Assembly: GCF_003970675.1 (NCBI RefSeq)
Contig: NZ_CP034562.1
Coordinates: 3,818,001 to 3,882,000, forward strand
Direction: 5' to 3'
DNA from: Flammeovirga pectinis
GTDB taxonomy: Bacteria > Bacteroidota > Bacteroidia > Cytophagales > Flammeovirgaceae
Length of the DNA stretch: 64,000 nucleotides
The notes beneath the pieces are model-generated. The model saw only the letters and a program-made list of their open reading frames with translations. It was not told the DNA's origin and searched no databases. This document shows, in pieces, positions 44,174-53,074 of the stretch; position 1 is the first letter of the stretch; each line of letters opens with the position of its first letter. Made by a program: the position numbers and the translations under genes.

Positions 44174-44896
44174 TTATTTACTCTTCTTATTTCTAAATGA
44201 TTTGGTTACTGTTTCAAAGCGATCAATTGATTTACAAACCCAAGCACCGCCAATATTTTTATATTCTTCATCACTCAACTTTAAATCAAGCGATTCATCT
44301 TTTCTAATTTTAGCACTTAATTGATTTAAACAGAGTGCTACACTCACAGAGATATTAAAACTCTCAGCAAAGCCATACATTGGTATTTTCACCTTATAGT
44401 CTGCCAACTCCATAGCTTCATCAGAAAGGCCTTCTTTTTCATTACCAAACATCAATGCAATAGGTGCATCAGTTGGCAAATCGTCAATAGACATATCTGT
44501 ATGTGGTGTTGTTGCTACTAATTTATATCCTTTTCCTTTTAAAGTTTTTGCAGCTTCTATAGTAGACTTATATTTATTTACATCTACCCATTTTGCAGAA
44601 CCTTGAGTGGTTCTTATAGAAACAAGAAACTTATAAATAGCTTCTACAATATGAAGGTTCTGTAATCCAAAACAATCACATGTTCTGATAATAGCACCAA
44701 CATTTTGAGGCTTATAAATTTCCTCAAGTAATACCGTTAAATGATTTGTTCTTTGAGACAATACCTCTTCAATACCTTCTCTTTTTTGTTCAGAAATAAA
44801 GTCTTTCAGGTATTCTATTAAACCTGGTTCTTCAATAAACTTTTTAAAATAATCTGAATGAAAAAACCTGAAATCATCATCTTTAGCGTATGGCAT
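44174..44896 (-). CDS. TrmH-type (SPOUT) tRNA/rRNA 2'-O-methyltransferase
   Basis: A 240-residue SpoU-class methyltransferase. SPOUT motifs are NVGAIIRTCDCFG (motif 1), LMFGNEKEGLS (motif 2) and IPMYGFAESFNISVSVALCLNQL (motif 3), which together form the SAM-binding knot. The pattern is that of TrmH, which 2'-O-methylates G18 in tRNA, with an N-terminal helical extension. The exact RNA target is inferred. It is the first gene of a two-gene unit with fmt. Confidence 0.88.
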   Translation of the reverse strand: MPYAKDDDFRFFHSDYFKKFIEEPGLIEYLKDFISEQKREGIEEVLSQRTNHLTVLLEEIYKPQNVGAIIRTCDCFGLQNLHIVEAIYKFLVSIRTTQGSAKWVDVNKYKSTIEAAKTLKGKGYKLVATTPHTDMSIDDLPTDAPIALMFGNEKEGLSDEAMELADYKVKIPMYGFAESFNISVSVALCLNQLSAKIRKDESLDLKLSDEEYKNIGGAWVCKSIDRFETVTKSFRNKKSK

Positions 44897-44921
44897 AACG
44901 TACTACTGTTTATAAAGTAAT

Positions 44922-44959
44922 AAAGCTGTCTAAAAGGTATTATCCTCTAAGACAGCTTT
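44922..44959 (-). terminator. Intrinsic terminator after the LpoA-like gene
   Basis: AAAGCTGTCT pairs with AGACAGCTTT around an 18-base loop that has some inner pairing. The minus-strand transcript of the gene ending at 44981 would stop here. Confidence 0.65.
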
Positions 44960-44980
44960 TAGATTTATTTCTAACTTTCC

Positions 44981-46765
44981 TTAATTCTCTTCAATGAATT
45001 CTGGAGGTGTCATATTTTTTAAGTCACCATCAATAAATTGAATAATAGGGACATATTGATTGTCTTGCCCTTCAAAATAATTATATGCTGGTACTAGATA
45101 TCCTTTTCTAAGTGCTTCACTCTCTTTTAAAGGAGTTACAAAGCCACTACCATATTCTTTTAATATCATTCCAAAAGAGAATATCGTTTCGAAACCTTTA
45201 AATACAAAATCAGAAGGCTGATTATTAAATTTAGCTTGGTATTCAGCTATTAAAGATTTTGCTCTATAAGAATCATCATTATACCAATTTGGAAATAAGA
45301 TATTGATTTTAGCAGATTCCATTTGTGCATAACTCAATTGCTTAAATTTAAGCCACTCTTCTGGAACATAAGTTGTAGCAACAGTTCCTAAAGATAATAA
45401 AGCACTAATTGTATTTAATGCCTCAATTTCGTTAGTAACAGCAATAAATACATTTGCTGTAGAATCTTTTACAATCTCTAAAGAATCTACATAAGCTAAT
45501 GGATCAAACATTTCTTGCAATACATTAAACCCATCTACTGGATCAAATTCTTGAAAGGCAGCAATTTTACCACCCTCTGCTTCGTATGCTTCTTTAAAAG
45601 ATTTTGCAAGTTCTTTTTCTTTAGTAGAATGACCAAATACAACATACGTTTGTACCGTATCTGCTTGTAATTTTAATGAGTCTACTTCAAACATTTCTAA
45701 TGCTTGTAATTCTTGAGCTCTTAATTTCTTTCCTAGAGTAGAACCTACTGTATACGGTGTTGATGTTACTAAAAAAGCACTTGAAACACCTTCAATAATC
45801 GAAGAGTTATTCGAAATTGGGTTAACCATAGGTACTCCAGTTTCATTCGAATACTGCTGAACGATAGGAAGCATATCTGCATATAGTGGCCCAATAATTA
45901 AATCAACATTTTCCATTTCAGGTTTTGCTAATAATTCCTGCAAATGTGTTGTATCTCTTTTTGTATCAAAAGCTAGAATATTTACCTTAACATCACGTTT
46001 TTCTAAATATTCTTTACCCAATAAGATTCCTTGATAGATATTATAAACAAACTCATTTTTTACACGAAGTGCATCTCCATCAATTGTTTCTGTAAAGAAA
46101 GGTAGAATAGTAGCAATTGTATATACCTCTTTAAATTTACCTTCTCTTACCTTATGTACAGCATCTATACTAACTCCTAAACCAGTTGCTAATTTTTGAT
46201 AAAGCTCCTGATCTCTTTGTTCTTTAGGTTGTTCTTTAATTTTTTCTAACAACACAAAACCAACCATTTCATTAGTTGGGTAGGCAGTATAAACCTTATA
46301 GATTTCTTCATAAGATAACCCTTGAGCAGCATCTTTAGATAATAATGTAAGTTCGTCTTTCAAGCTTTGGTCCTTGATTTTATCGAACATACCAACTGTT
46401 TCTTTTACTTTCCCTTGTTTTAAATAAGAACAAGCAAGTAAATAATTAGCATTATCTAATTGTTCCCAAGATGGATAAGTAGAAGTTACTTTTAATAAAG
46501 TTGTTTCTGCTTCTGTGTATTTTTTTTGTTGATAATCAGCATAACCAATTAACGTTAATGCATAAGGCTGCAATGTTGCACCTTTCATGCTTAGTACATC
46601 TTCCAAGACTACAATACCGGGTGCGTATTTGCCTTGATCGATTAACTCTTTAGCGTAATTATATTTATCTGACTCTGTTTTTCCACCGTTGTTTTGTGCA
46701 AAAACACTTGCTGAAACTAAAATAGAAAAGAGTAATGTATAAAGGTAATTCATAAGAAATGACAT
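44981..46765 (-). CDS. Periplasmic TPR plus type I periplasmic-binding-fold protein (LpoA-like architecture)
   Basis: About 594 residues, starting at ATG 46765 or 46753. A signal peptide (LYTLLFSILVSASVFAQ) is followed by TPR-like helices (about 20-200, e.g. YAKELIDQGKYAPGIVVLEDVL and NYLLACSYLKQGKVKETVGMF). After that comes a Peripla_BP_6-type domain (about 215-590, e.g. VDLIIGPLYADMLPIVQQY and GVPMVNPISNNSSI). The domain order is that of E. coli LpoA, the activator of PBP1A, but the same layout is common in uncharacterised Bacteroidota proteins. No transporter genes are near, so an ABC-importer role is unlikely. Confidence 0.7.
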   Translation of the reverse strand: MSFLMNYLYTLLFSILVSASVFAQNNGGKTESDKYNYAKELIDQGKYAPGIVVLEDVLSMKGATLQPYALTLIGYADYQQKKYTEAETTLLKVTSTYPSWEQLDNANYLLACSYLKQGKVKETVGMFDKIKDQSLKDELTLLSKDAAQGLSYEEIYKVYTAYPTNEMVGFVLLEKIKEQPKEQRDQELYQKLATGLGVSIDAVHKVREGKFKEVYTIATILPFFTETIDGDALRVKNEFVYNIYQGILLGKEYLEKRDVKVNILAFDTKRDTTHLQELLAKPEMENVDLIIGPLYADMLPIVQQYSNETGVPMVNPISNNSSIIEGVSSAFLVTSTPYTVGSTLGKKLRAQELQALEMFEVDSLKLQADTVQTYVVFGHSTKEKELAKSFKEAYEAEGGKIAAFQEFDPVDGFNVLQEMFDPLAYVDSLEIVKDSTANVFIAVTNEIEALNTISALLSLGTVATTYVPEEWLKFKQLSYAQMESAKINILFPNWYNDDSYRAKSLIAEYQAKFNNQPSDFVFKGFETIFSFGMILKEYGSGFVTPLKESEALRKGYLVPAYNYFEGQDNQYVPIIQFIDGDLKNMTPPEFIEEN

Positions 46766-46871
46766 TGCTGCCAAAATTTGAGACCGTTTAATTTAACTAG
46801 TACAAAATATTGAATACTTCAGTATTTATTATTTCAACTCGCAATTTAAAAAAATGAAACAGATTAAATGC

Positions 46872-46908
46872 AATAAAGCCGACTTGATTATCTCAAGTCG
46901 GCTTTATT
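46872..46908 (-). terminator. Intrinsic terminator after the small heat-shock pair
   Basis: AATAAAGCCGACTTGA and TCAAGTCGGCTTTATT form a perfect 16-bp stem with a 5-base loop. On the minus strand a short T-rich stretch follows. It lies 21 bases after the stop of the second hsp20 gene. Confidence 0.88.
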
Positions 46909-46928
46909 TTTCGATGAAATTAGTTTAA

Positions 46929-47339
46929 TTAACTGATTTCAATCTTTTTCTTCTCCAAAGATACATTCTTAGGTAAAAGAACAGATAAGATACCTTCAGT
47001 ATAAGAAGCCTTTATTTCTTCCAAATTAATATTATTTGGCAATGTAAAAGTTCTTTCAAAATCTTTTTTAGAGAACTCTCTTTTCAAGTATTTTACTTCT
47101 TCTTTTTCTTCAGAAATATGTTTATAACTAACAATCAGTTTATTTTCTTTTACTGATATGTCAATATTTTCCTTAGTTATTCCTGGTACAACAACCTCTA
47201 CAGTATAACCATCCACTCCTTCTTTTACATTCATAGGAACTTGGGCATCAACAGGGTTTACTGTATCCAATACATTAACTACATCATTCATTAAAGATGA
47301 TATAAAAGTTGCGGGGTAATCTGACAATGTATATTTCAT
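46929..47339 (-). CDS. Small heat-shock protein (Hsp20/alpha-crystallin)
   Basis: A 136-residue ATP-independent chaperone. The alpha-crystallin domain spans about residues 35-130, with VEVVVPGITKENIDISVKENKLIVSY and the family-defining ASYTEGILSVLLPK. A C-terminal KKIEIS tail replaces the usual I-x-I motif (IEI can serve). It lies 18 bp after a second hsp20 gene; the two are probably co-transcribed and may form mixed oligomers. Confidence 0.9.
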   Translation of the reverse strand: MKYTLSDYPATFISSLMNDVVNVLDTVNPVDAQVPMNVKEGVDGYTVEVVVPGITKENIDISVKENKLIVSYKHISEEKEEVKYLKREFSKKDFERTFTLPNNINLEEIKASYTEGILSVLLPKNVSLEKKKIEIS

Positions 47340-47357
47340 GGCTTATTTAATAATTGG

Positions 47358-47777
47358 TTATTGAACTTGAATTTTTACAGGAAGTTTCTCTTCACTTTTT
47401 GGCAATTCAACTACTAAAATTCCTTGATTAAATTTTGCAGATAAACTATTAACCTCTACATTTTCTGGCAGTTTAAATACTTTTGAGAAATCTTTCACCT
47501 CATATCCTTTTACTAAAAATTTTTCTGTTGATAACTCAACGTCTTCATTTTCATTTTTCTCTATTACATTTTTATATGTGATAGATAATTTATTCTGCTC
47601 TATACCAATATCAAAAAGTTCTTTTTTAAAACCAGGTACAATAAGTTCTATTAAAAACTCCGTTGATGTTTCTTTAATATTTGTAGGAATATGAACAGTT
47701 TCAATCTCATTAGAAAATAAATTAGATACTATTGATCTCTTTCTATTTGTGTATGCGTTTTGTCTTGTAATACTCAT
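47358..47777 (-). CDS. Small heat-shock protein (Hsp20/alpha-crystallin)
   Basis: A 139-residue protein with the alpha-crystallin domain at about 33-135. It has IELIVPGFKKELFDIGIEQNKLSITYKN, then AKFNQGILVVELPK, and a C-terminal VKIQVQ. It is clearly related to the gene just downstream but divergent enough to be an old duplicate. It is the first gene of the pair. A palindrome 125 bases upstream may be part of the control region. Confidence 0.9.
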   Translation of the reverse strand: MSITRQNAYTNRKRSIVSNLFSNEIETVHIPTNIKETSTEFLIELIVPGFKKELFDIGIEQNKLSITYKNVIEKNENEDVELSTEKFLVKGYEVKDFSKVFKLPENVEVNSLSAKFNQGILVVELPKSEEKLPVKIQVQ

Positions 47778-48092
47778 GTCTTTTATTCTTTTGATTGTGA
47801 TTTCATTAATTATTAATCAAAATACTTTTATCAATGAGTATACCATTTGATTTTAAATGACAAAACGACTGATTTAATTAAAAAAACACTCTTTAAACTG
47901 CCATTTTGACAAAATGTTTTTGTGTAATCAGAAATAAAACAAGCATACAACATTAAATAATCATCATAATTCTTTCAAATTCATATACATCTCTAAAATT
48001 TTCATTTGAAAAAATTGATTAAACACAAACAAATAAGTACATTAGAATTTATTAAGATTACTGATTTATAAAAAATAATTAAAACACTATAT
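47778..48092. other. 315-bp divergent intergenic region between hsp20 and marR
   Basis: No ORF or RNA gene is seen. It contains a perfect palindrome at 47902-47916 (CATTTTG, A, CAAAATG) and a further TGACAAAA at 47860-47867, so TGACAAAA occurs twice about 49 bases apart. No exact TAnnTTTG element is found on either strand, which is unusual among the genes here and would fit an alternative sigma factor or heat-shock control. It is very AT-rich. Confidence 0.5.
47902..47916. promoter_or_regulatory. Palindrome upstream of the hsp20 pair
   Basis: CATTTTG and CAAAATG are perfect complements around one base, 125 bases before the first hsp20 ATG. It might be an operator for the heat-shock pair or for the divergent MarR-family gene. 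Confidence 0.3.
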
Positions 48093-48572
48093 ATGAGCAC
48101 ATTAATGAGTGAAGAAGTTGAAGAGAGAAGACACCTAACGAAAATAATAGCACAGGTATCAAGAATAGGTAACTATATGTTAGGTCGTCAATTTGAACGT
48201 GAAGGATTGCCAATATCAAGAGAACAATGGGATGTTTTAGTTATGCTTTGGGAAAAAGATGGAAGAGCTCAACAAGAGTTTGCTACATTTTTACTTAAAA
48301 ATAGAGCTAGTATCACGAGTTTAATCGACAATATGGAAAAAAACAATCTTGTTACTCGTGTTCCTAATCCTAACGACAAACGTTCTAAGCTAATTTACTT
48401 AACTAAAAAAGCTAGAGACCTTAAAGATAAAGTAATTGGTATTGCTGAAGAATCAATTTTAGTAATTACTAATGATATTCCTTTAGATGACGTTAAGAAA
48501 GGTGTTGAACTTTTAAGAAAGTGTTTAAGTAATATCACTGAATATGAAAAAAATCTTTCTGAGTCGAAATAA
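48093..48572 (+). CDS. MarR-family transcriptional regulator
   Basis: A 159-residue winged-helix regulator. The DNA-binding part spans about 40-105 (ISREQWDVLVMLWEKDG, QQEFATFLLKNRASITSLIDNMEKNNLVTRVPNPNDKRSKLIYLT), with flanking dimerisation helices. The D-K-R-S wing motif is conserved. It starts at the first ATG (MSTLMSEEV); Met5 is an alternative. It is followed after 36 bases by the L,D-transpeptidase gene, so the two may be co-transcribed. Its ligand and targets are unknown. Confidence 0.9.
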   Translation: MSTLMSEEVEERRHLTKIIAQVSRIGNYMLGRQFEREGLPISREQWDVLVMLWEKDGRAQQEFATFLLKNRASITSLIDNMEKNNLVTRVPNPNDKRSKLIYLTKKARDLKDKVIGIAEESILVITNDIPLDDVKKGVELLRKCLSNITEYEKNLSESK

Positions 48573-48608
48573 TTATTAAATTATTTTGGCCGACAAAACT
48601 CTATTAAC

Positions 48609-50408
48609 ATGCAAACTCTATCTACTATCTGTTTCAATCGTTTTTACTACTTAGTGGTATTTTCGCTTTGTCTTCTGACTTTCCCGTCATTTGCTCAAGA
48701 AGAAAGTAACATTTCTATAAAAAGAGAAATACATTCGATATTGGATCAGATTCAAGCTGAGAACTCTATCGATGGTATTTCTCTTTTCTCTGATTCATTA
48801 ATGCCTCTAGTCTATGAAACTGTAGATTATAAACCTTTATGGACGAGTAAAAAAAATATTAATGATATTCTTGTCCTCATCAATAATGCTTATTTTGATG
48901 GGCTTACACCTTCTCATTATCATTTAGAAAAAATACAAGAATTAATAGCTTCAGATCGAGGTATATATCAAGAAGCTCTTTTAGATATTCTATTAACAGA
49001 TGCTGGTGTACTTCTAATCTCTCATTATATATGGGGAAAAGTACAGCCAGAAACCATCTCTTCTACATGGAATTTCGATACAAAAGAATTTACTCAAGAT
49101 CGGATTCCATTAATAATTCAGCCAATTGAAAATGAAATAATACCTGAAGCTTTCAGTACTTTTATTCCTAGCGATGAATTATATATCGGTTTAAAAAAAT
49201 CATTAGCCGATTTTAGAAAAATCAAAGAAAATGGAGGGTGGAACAAGCTACCCAAAATGGATAAAATTGAAGTTGGTGATGAAAATGAATATATACCAGA
49301 ATTAAGAAAAAGACTTGCTGTTACAAGTACATTATTTACTTTCGATACACTTGTTCTTAAAATAGATACAACTTACAGAAGCCAGATTGAAGAAATTGAA
49401 GTAACAAACGCACCTTCTGTTACTCCAGAAGTAGATACTATACGCTCAATCTTTCCTTATAGTACTACACCAATTTTAGATTCTAGCTATGTAAAAGTTG
49501 CTTATTTAGATACTACATCAACTGTATATGATGAAAACTTAAAAAAATCTGTTGTTAAGTTTCAGAAAATGTATGGCTTAGAGACAGATGGAAAAGTAGG
49601 TAAAGCAACTTTAAAAGCATTAAATACTCCTATAGAAAACCGTATTAATACTTTAAGAATTAATCTAGAACGCTCAAGGTGGATATTCCATGAAGACACT
49701 GACAATTTTATTTTTGTAAATATTGCTAGTTTTCAACTCTTCTTGCATAAAAACAACAAATGGTTTTATCAAACAAGAGTTGTGGTAGGTAAGACCTTTC
49801 ATCAAACTCCCGTTTTTAAATCAAAATTAAGTTATATAGATATCAACCCTACATGGACTGTACCTTACAGTATTGCTAGTAAAGAAATGCTACCAAAACT
49901 TAAAAAAGATGCAGGCTATTTAGCTAAACACAACATGAAACTGTATGATAGAGCTAATCTTGAAGTTGATCCTCAAACAATAGATTGGAAATCGATCAAA
50001 CAAAATAATTTCCCTTATGTAATTGTACAAGGGTCAGGACCAAGAAATGCTTTGGGACATGTAAAATTCATCTTCCCAAATAAATATTCTATTTATCTAC
50101 ATGATACTCCTTCTAGGTATTTATTTAGTAAAAACTCTAGAGCTTTTAGCCATGGTTGTATTCGTGTTTATAAACCATTAGAATTGGCAGAAGTATTATT
50201 AGACGATCCAGAAAATTATAGTCTTGAAAAAATTAATGAAATAGTAAAAGAAGAACAACTAAAACGTGTATTTGTAAAAGATAGACCAACAGTTTACCTG
50301 CTCTATTTCACTGCACTATTAGGTCCTTCAGAATCTATTCACTTTTATGATGATATTTATTCTAGAGATCAAAGAGTATTAAAAGCCTTAAATAAATCGC
50401 TTTATTAA
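48609..50408 (+). CDS. YcbB/LdtD-type L,D-transpeptidase
   Basis: A 599-residue exported enzyme that makes 3-3 cross-links in peptidoglycan. A signal peptide (YLVVFSLCLLTFPSFAQ) is followed by the YcbB N-terminal domain (YKPLWTSKKNINDILVLI, FDGLTPSHYHL), a peptidoglycan-binding domain near 300-330 (KFQKMYGLETDGKVGKATLKALN) and the YkuD catalytic domain. The catalytic Cys517 is in SHGCIRVYKP. The large lid/insert region typical of LdtD is present, and a Thr/Ser/Asp-rich insertion lies at about 265-300. Length is close to E. coli LdtD (615). It lies behind a MarR-family gene and ends in a strong terminator. Confidence 0.92.
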   Translation: MQTLSTICFNRFYYLVVFSLCLLTFPSFAQEESNISIKREIHSILDQIQAENSIDGISLFSDSLMPLVYETVDYKPLWTSKKNINDILVLINNAYFDGLTPSHYHLEKIQELIASDRGIYQEALLDILLTDAGVLLISHYIWGKVQPETISSTWNFDTKEFTQDRIPLIIQPIENEIIPEAFSTFIPSDELYIGLKKSLADFRKIKENGGWNKLPKMDKIEVGDENEYIPELRKRLAVTSTLFTFDTLVLKIDTTYRSQIEEIEVTNAPSVTPEVDTIRSIFPYSTTPILDSSYVKVAYLDTTSTVYDENLKKSVVKFQKMYGLETDGKVGKATLKALNTPIENRINTLRINLERSRWIFHEDTDNFIFVNIASFQLFLHKNNKWFYQTRVVVGKTFHQTPVFKSKLSYIDINPTWTVPYSIASKEMLPKLKKDAGYLAKHNMKLYDRANLEVDPQTIDWKSIKQNNFPYVIVQGSGPRNALGHVKFIFPNKYSIYLHDTPSRYLFSKNSRAFSHGCIRVYKPLELAEVLLDDPENYSLEKINEIVKEEQLKRVFVKDRPTVYLLYFTALLGPSESIHFYDDIYSRDQRVLKALNKSLY

Positions 50409-50420
50409 AAATAGAGTTAA

Positions 50421-50463
50421 AAAATAAATCCCATTGATCTACAAAATCAATGGGATTTATTTT
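50421..50463. terminator. Bidirectional intrinsic terminator
   Basis: An 18-bp perfect stem (AAAATAAATCCCATTGAT with ATCAATGGGATTTATTTT) with a 7-base loop. It stops the L,D-transpeptidase transcript and the converging gene at 50486. Confidence 0.9.
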
Positions 50464-50485
50464 ACTATTAATTACTACAATGATA

Positions 50486-51310
50486 TTATTTTCTTCCTCC
50501 AAAAAAGAAGGTTAAGAACATTGCAGAATAAAAACTTCTATTATCTGACGAAGCCATTATTTGTACTTCAGAAGTATAAGCATCTCCAATAATACCTGCT
50601 TCAATACCTGTTATACTTCTTTTATTTACACCAAATTCAAAAGTTAAGGATGCTTTAAAAGCTAATCCTCCAATTACACTCGCTTTAGACATACTTTCCC
50701 CCCAAGAGGCTGTACCTTCTATTCTTGTATAATTATTTAAATAGTCGTCTTGGCTAAATTGTTTTGTTTGTGTATTTCCTTCATCATCTTGATATTTTAA
50801 TAAATAAGGACTTACTATACCAATTGATGGGCCTACACTAGCAATAAAGTTAACATGAACACCTTGTTTTCTTGCTTTTCTAAACACCAACCATTCTTTA
50901 CCAAACATTGGCCTGATTGCATAAAGGCGATTCATTTTACCAGAAACATATCCTTCTCCAGTTGTATAAGATTGTACTTTTTGTTCTTTAGGGTGTTTAA
51001 TACTCAAAAATTCTAGGCTGAAAGAGTGGTATTTGTTATCGTTTTCAATTTCACCAACACGCCCTCTAGAGCTTCTAGTTTTTCCACTACCCTGCCCTAA
51101 AGACTCAACAATTTTGTGTTCATAAAAATATTTCCTTGCATGTCGGATTGTAATACCTCCAATAACTCCACCATAGGTATTCATCATAACACCTAAAGCC
51201 CATTCTTTCTCGTAGTATTCATCTTCTTCCTCTACAGGAAACTGAGCGTAACTCGTTTCAGGTAGAATTAAAATGAATAGAAGAGATAAAATTATATATA
51301 AATTTTTCAA
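50486..51310 (-). CDS. Predicted outer-membrane beta-barrel protein of unknown function
   Basis: A 274-residue protein. The start is TTG at 51310, because a full signal peptide (KNLYIILSLLFILILPETSYAQ) begins there and no ATG lies before it. The mature part starts acidic (FPVEEEDEYYEKEW) and then shows alternating hydrophobic strands (ALGVMMNTYGGVIGGITIRHA, ASVIGGLAFKASLTFEFGV), ending in SFYSAMFLTFFFGGRK. This fits a small outer-membrane barrel. No named family is recognised. It has no co-oriented neighbours. Confidence 0.6.
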   Translation of the reverse strand: MKNLYIILSLLFILILPETSYAQFPVEEEDEYYEKEWALGVMMNTYGGVIGGITIRHARKYFYEHKIVESLGQGSGKTRSSRGRVGEIENDNKYHSFSLEFLSIKHPKEQKVQSYTTGEGYVSGKMNRLYAIRPMFGKEWLVFRKARKQGVHVNFIASVGPSIGIVSPYLLKYQDDEGNTQTKQFSQDDYLNNYTRIEGTASWGESMSKASVIGGLAFKASLTFEFGVNKRSITGIEAGIIGDAYTSEVQIMASSDNRSFYSAMFLTFFFGGRK

Positions 51311-51597
51311 GCTTAGCTAATTTTAATTGTAGTACAGATGATATAGAGACTTTATTAAAAACTATCTTTTAATATAAGTTACATATTAATTTAGTATTCT
51401 CTTATAAAGATAAAGTAATTCAATACTTTAGCGTTTTATAATTAATATTATAGAATATATAATCTCCTATTAGTTAACTGTTTAAAAAACTCTCTTTGGG
51501 TTTGCTTAAGTAATTTACATTCTATTGTTGATTACTACAAGAGACAATTCAACGAATAGATTGTAAAAAGTAATTAAGTTTACAGAAAATTAAGAAA

Positions 51598-51643
51598 TTA
51601 TCGGAAACAATATGATTAAATTTGTAAATATGCTTTCCGATAA
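51598..51643. promoter_or_regulatory. Inverted repeat enclosing a promoter element upstream of folA
   Basis: TTATCGGAAA and TTTCCGATAA are perfect inverted repeats with a 26-base spacer. The spacer contains TAAATTTG (51617-51624), a -7 element. The right arm lies about 53 bases before the folA ATG and close to the -33 region of the second promoter candidate. Centre-to-centre distance of the arms is 36 bases. Confidence 0.55.
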
Positions 51644-51669
51644 AGCAAAAACTAATTCTATACAAAGTT

Positions 51670-51677
51670 TAACTTTG
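51670..51677 (+). promoter_or_regulatory. Second -7 promoter element before folA (TAACTTTG)
   Basis: TAACTTTG fits TAnnTTTG and ends 19 bases before the folA ATG. With the element at 51617 it suggests two start sites for folA-prmA. Confidence 0.5.
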
Positions 51678-51696
51678 ACTAATAAAATCAGATAAA

Positions 51697-52194
51697 ATGA
51701 AAATATCGATCATTGTTGCCAAAGCTTCAAATAATGTAATTGGCAAAGACAATCAACTCATTTGGCATATACCCGCAGACTTAAAATACTTTAAGAGAAC
51801 AACTTCTGGGCATTGCGTAATAATGGGTAGAAAAACACATGAGTCGATAGGTAAATGTTTACCTAAACGTTCTAATATTGTTATTTCTAGAAACCCAGAT
51901 TACGAACCTGCGGTAGATGCAATTCTGAGTAATAGTTTAAGTGATGCCATATCTATTGCTAGAAAGCAAGGTGAAAAGGAAGTTTTTATAATTGGTGGTG
52001 GAACAATTTATGATGAAGCAATGAAAATTGCTGATAAATTATATGTTACAGAAATTCACGATCAATTTGTTGGAGATACATTTTTCCCTGATATTTTACC
52101 AACTCAGTGGAATGAGATCTCTCGTTTTGAATATGCTAAATGTGATACTTCTCCTTATGCTTATTCATTCGTAAATTATGTAAGAAAAAAATAA
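51697..52194 (+). CDS. folA: Dihydrofolate reductase
   Basis: A 165-residue enzyme reducing dihydrofolate with NADPH. It has IIVAKASNNVIGKDNQLIWHIPADLKYFK with the catalytic acid Asp28, the VIMGRKTHESIGKCLPKR NADPH-binding stretch, EVFIIGGGTIYDEAM and VTEIHDQFVGDTFFP. Length is typical. It is 7 bp upstream of prmA and both lie before a terminator. No thyA is adjacent, unlike many genomes. Confidence 0.95.
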   Translation: MKISIIVAKASNNVIGKDNQLIWHIPADLKYFKRTTSGHCVIMGRKTHESIGKCLPKRSNIVISRNPDYEPAVDAILSNSLSDAISIARKQGEKEVFIIGGGTIYDEAMKIADKLYVTEIHDQFVGDTFFPDILPTQWNEISRFEYAKCDTSPYAYSFVNYVRKK

Positions 52195-52201
52195 TCCTAA
52201 T

Positions 52202-53020
52202 ATGAAATATACCGTTGTCAACGTTAAATGCTCTGAAGAATTAAGCGAAATACTCCAAGCTATTATCGGAAATGTAGGTTTTGATGCTATTCTTGAAAAC
52301 GAAAATGGGTTTGAAGCTTCAATTGAAAGCTCTTTATTCGACAAGAATGCTCTTACGGAAGCATTTGAATTTTTCAATGATCAAATCACTTACACAATAG
52401 AAGAACAGGAAAAACAAAACTGGAATAAACTATGGGAAAGCCATTATAACCCAGTAGAAATTTCTGAAGAACTTCAGATTAGAGCTTCATTTCACCCTGC
52501 TGATCCAAAATATAAGTATGAGATTGTCATAACACCAAAAATGTCATTTGGTACAGGACATCATCAAACTACTACACTTATGTTGAGAAATCAGTTAATG
52601 ATAGATCATAAAAATAAAGATGTAGCAGATTTAGGTTGCGGTACAGGAATCTTAGCGGTAATGGCTAAAATTTTAGGTGCAAACCAAGTTGATGCATGTG
52701 ATATCGAAGATTGGTCTTGTGAAAATGCATTAGAAAATGCTGCTCTTAATAATGCAGAAATCAGAGTTACATGTGGCACTGTTGCAGACATGGAAAAACT
52801 TGATAAATACGATATTGTTCTCGCTAATATTAATAGAAATGTATTGCTTTCAGAAATCCCTACATACCAAAGTTTAATCACTTCTGGTGGTAATCTTCTG
52901 CTAAGTGGCTTTTATACTGAAGACCTTGAATTAATTACTGAAAAAGCTAATTCTGTAGGTTTAAAATACATCTCTCATCTAGAAAAAGATAATTGGGTAA
53001 GCGCTGTATTCGAGAATTAA
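52202..53020 (+). CDS. prmA: Ribosomal protein L11 methyltransferase
   Basis: A 272-residue SAM-dependent methyltransferase. The N-terminal substrate domain is about 1-95, followed by the linker ITPKMSFGTGHHQTTTLML, typical of PrmA. The SAM-binding VADLGCGTGILAVMAKILGA lies near 145, and the VLANINRNVLLSEIP motif has the N-I-N of PrmA. It trimethylates lysines of ribosomal protein L11. It is co-transcribed with folA. Confidence 0.93.
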   Translation: MKYTVVNVKCSEELSEILQAIIGNVGFDAILENENGFEASIESSLFDKNALTEAFEFFNDQITYTIEEQEKQNWNKLWESHYNPVEISEELQIRASFHPADPKYKYEIVITPKMSFGTGHHQTTTLMLRNQLMIDHKNKDVADLGCGTGILAVMAKILGANQVDACDIEDWSCENALENAALNNAEIRVTCGTVADMEKLDKYDIVLANINRNVLLSEIPTYQSLITSGGNLLLSGFYTEDLELITEKANSVGLKYISHLEKDNWVSAVFEN

Positions 53021-53074
53021 ATCAATAATTACTTTTTTGGAGTATTTTTTGCAATTCAATGCTTATCTTTTATG

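Larger units (their letters stand above)
51311..51696. other. 386-bp intergenic region with folA promoter elements
   Basis: No ORF or RNA gene is seen. The left 280 bases are plain AT-rich DNA. The right end holds a perfect 10-bp inverted repeat (51598-51607 and 51634-51643) surrounding one -7 promoter element, and a second -7 element at 51670-51677. Confidence 0.7.

Noticed and set aside
47778-48092. Sigma-54 type promoter before the hsp20 genes
   Set aside because: A TGGCA-like string occurs on the minus strand, but no TTGC box lies at the required distance.
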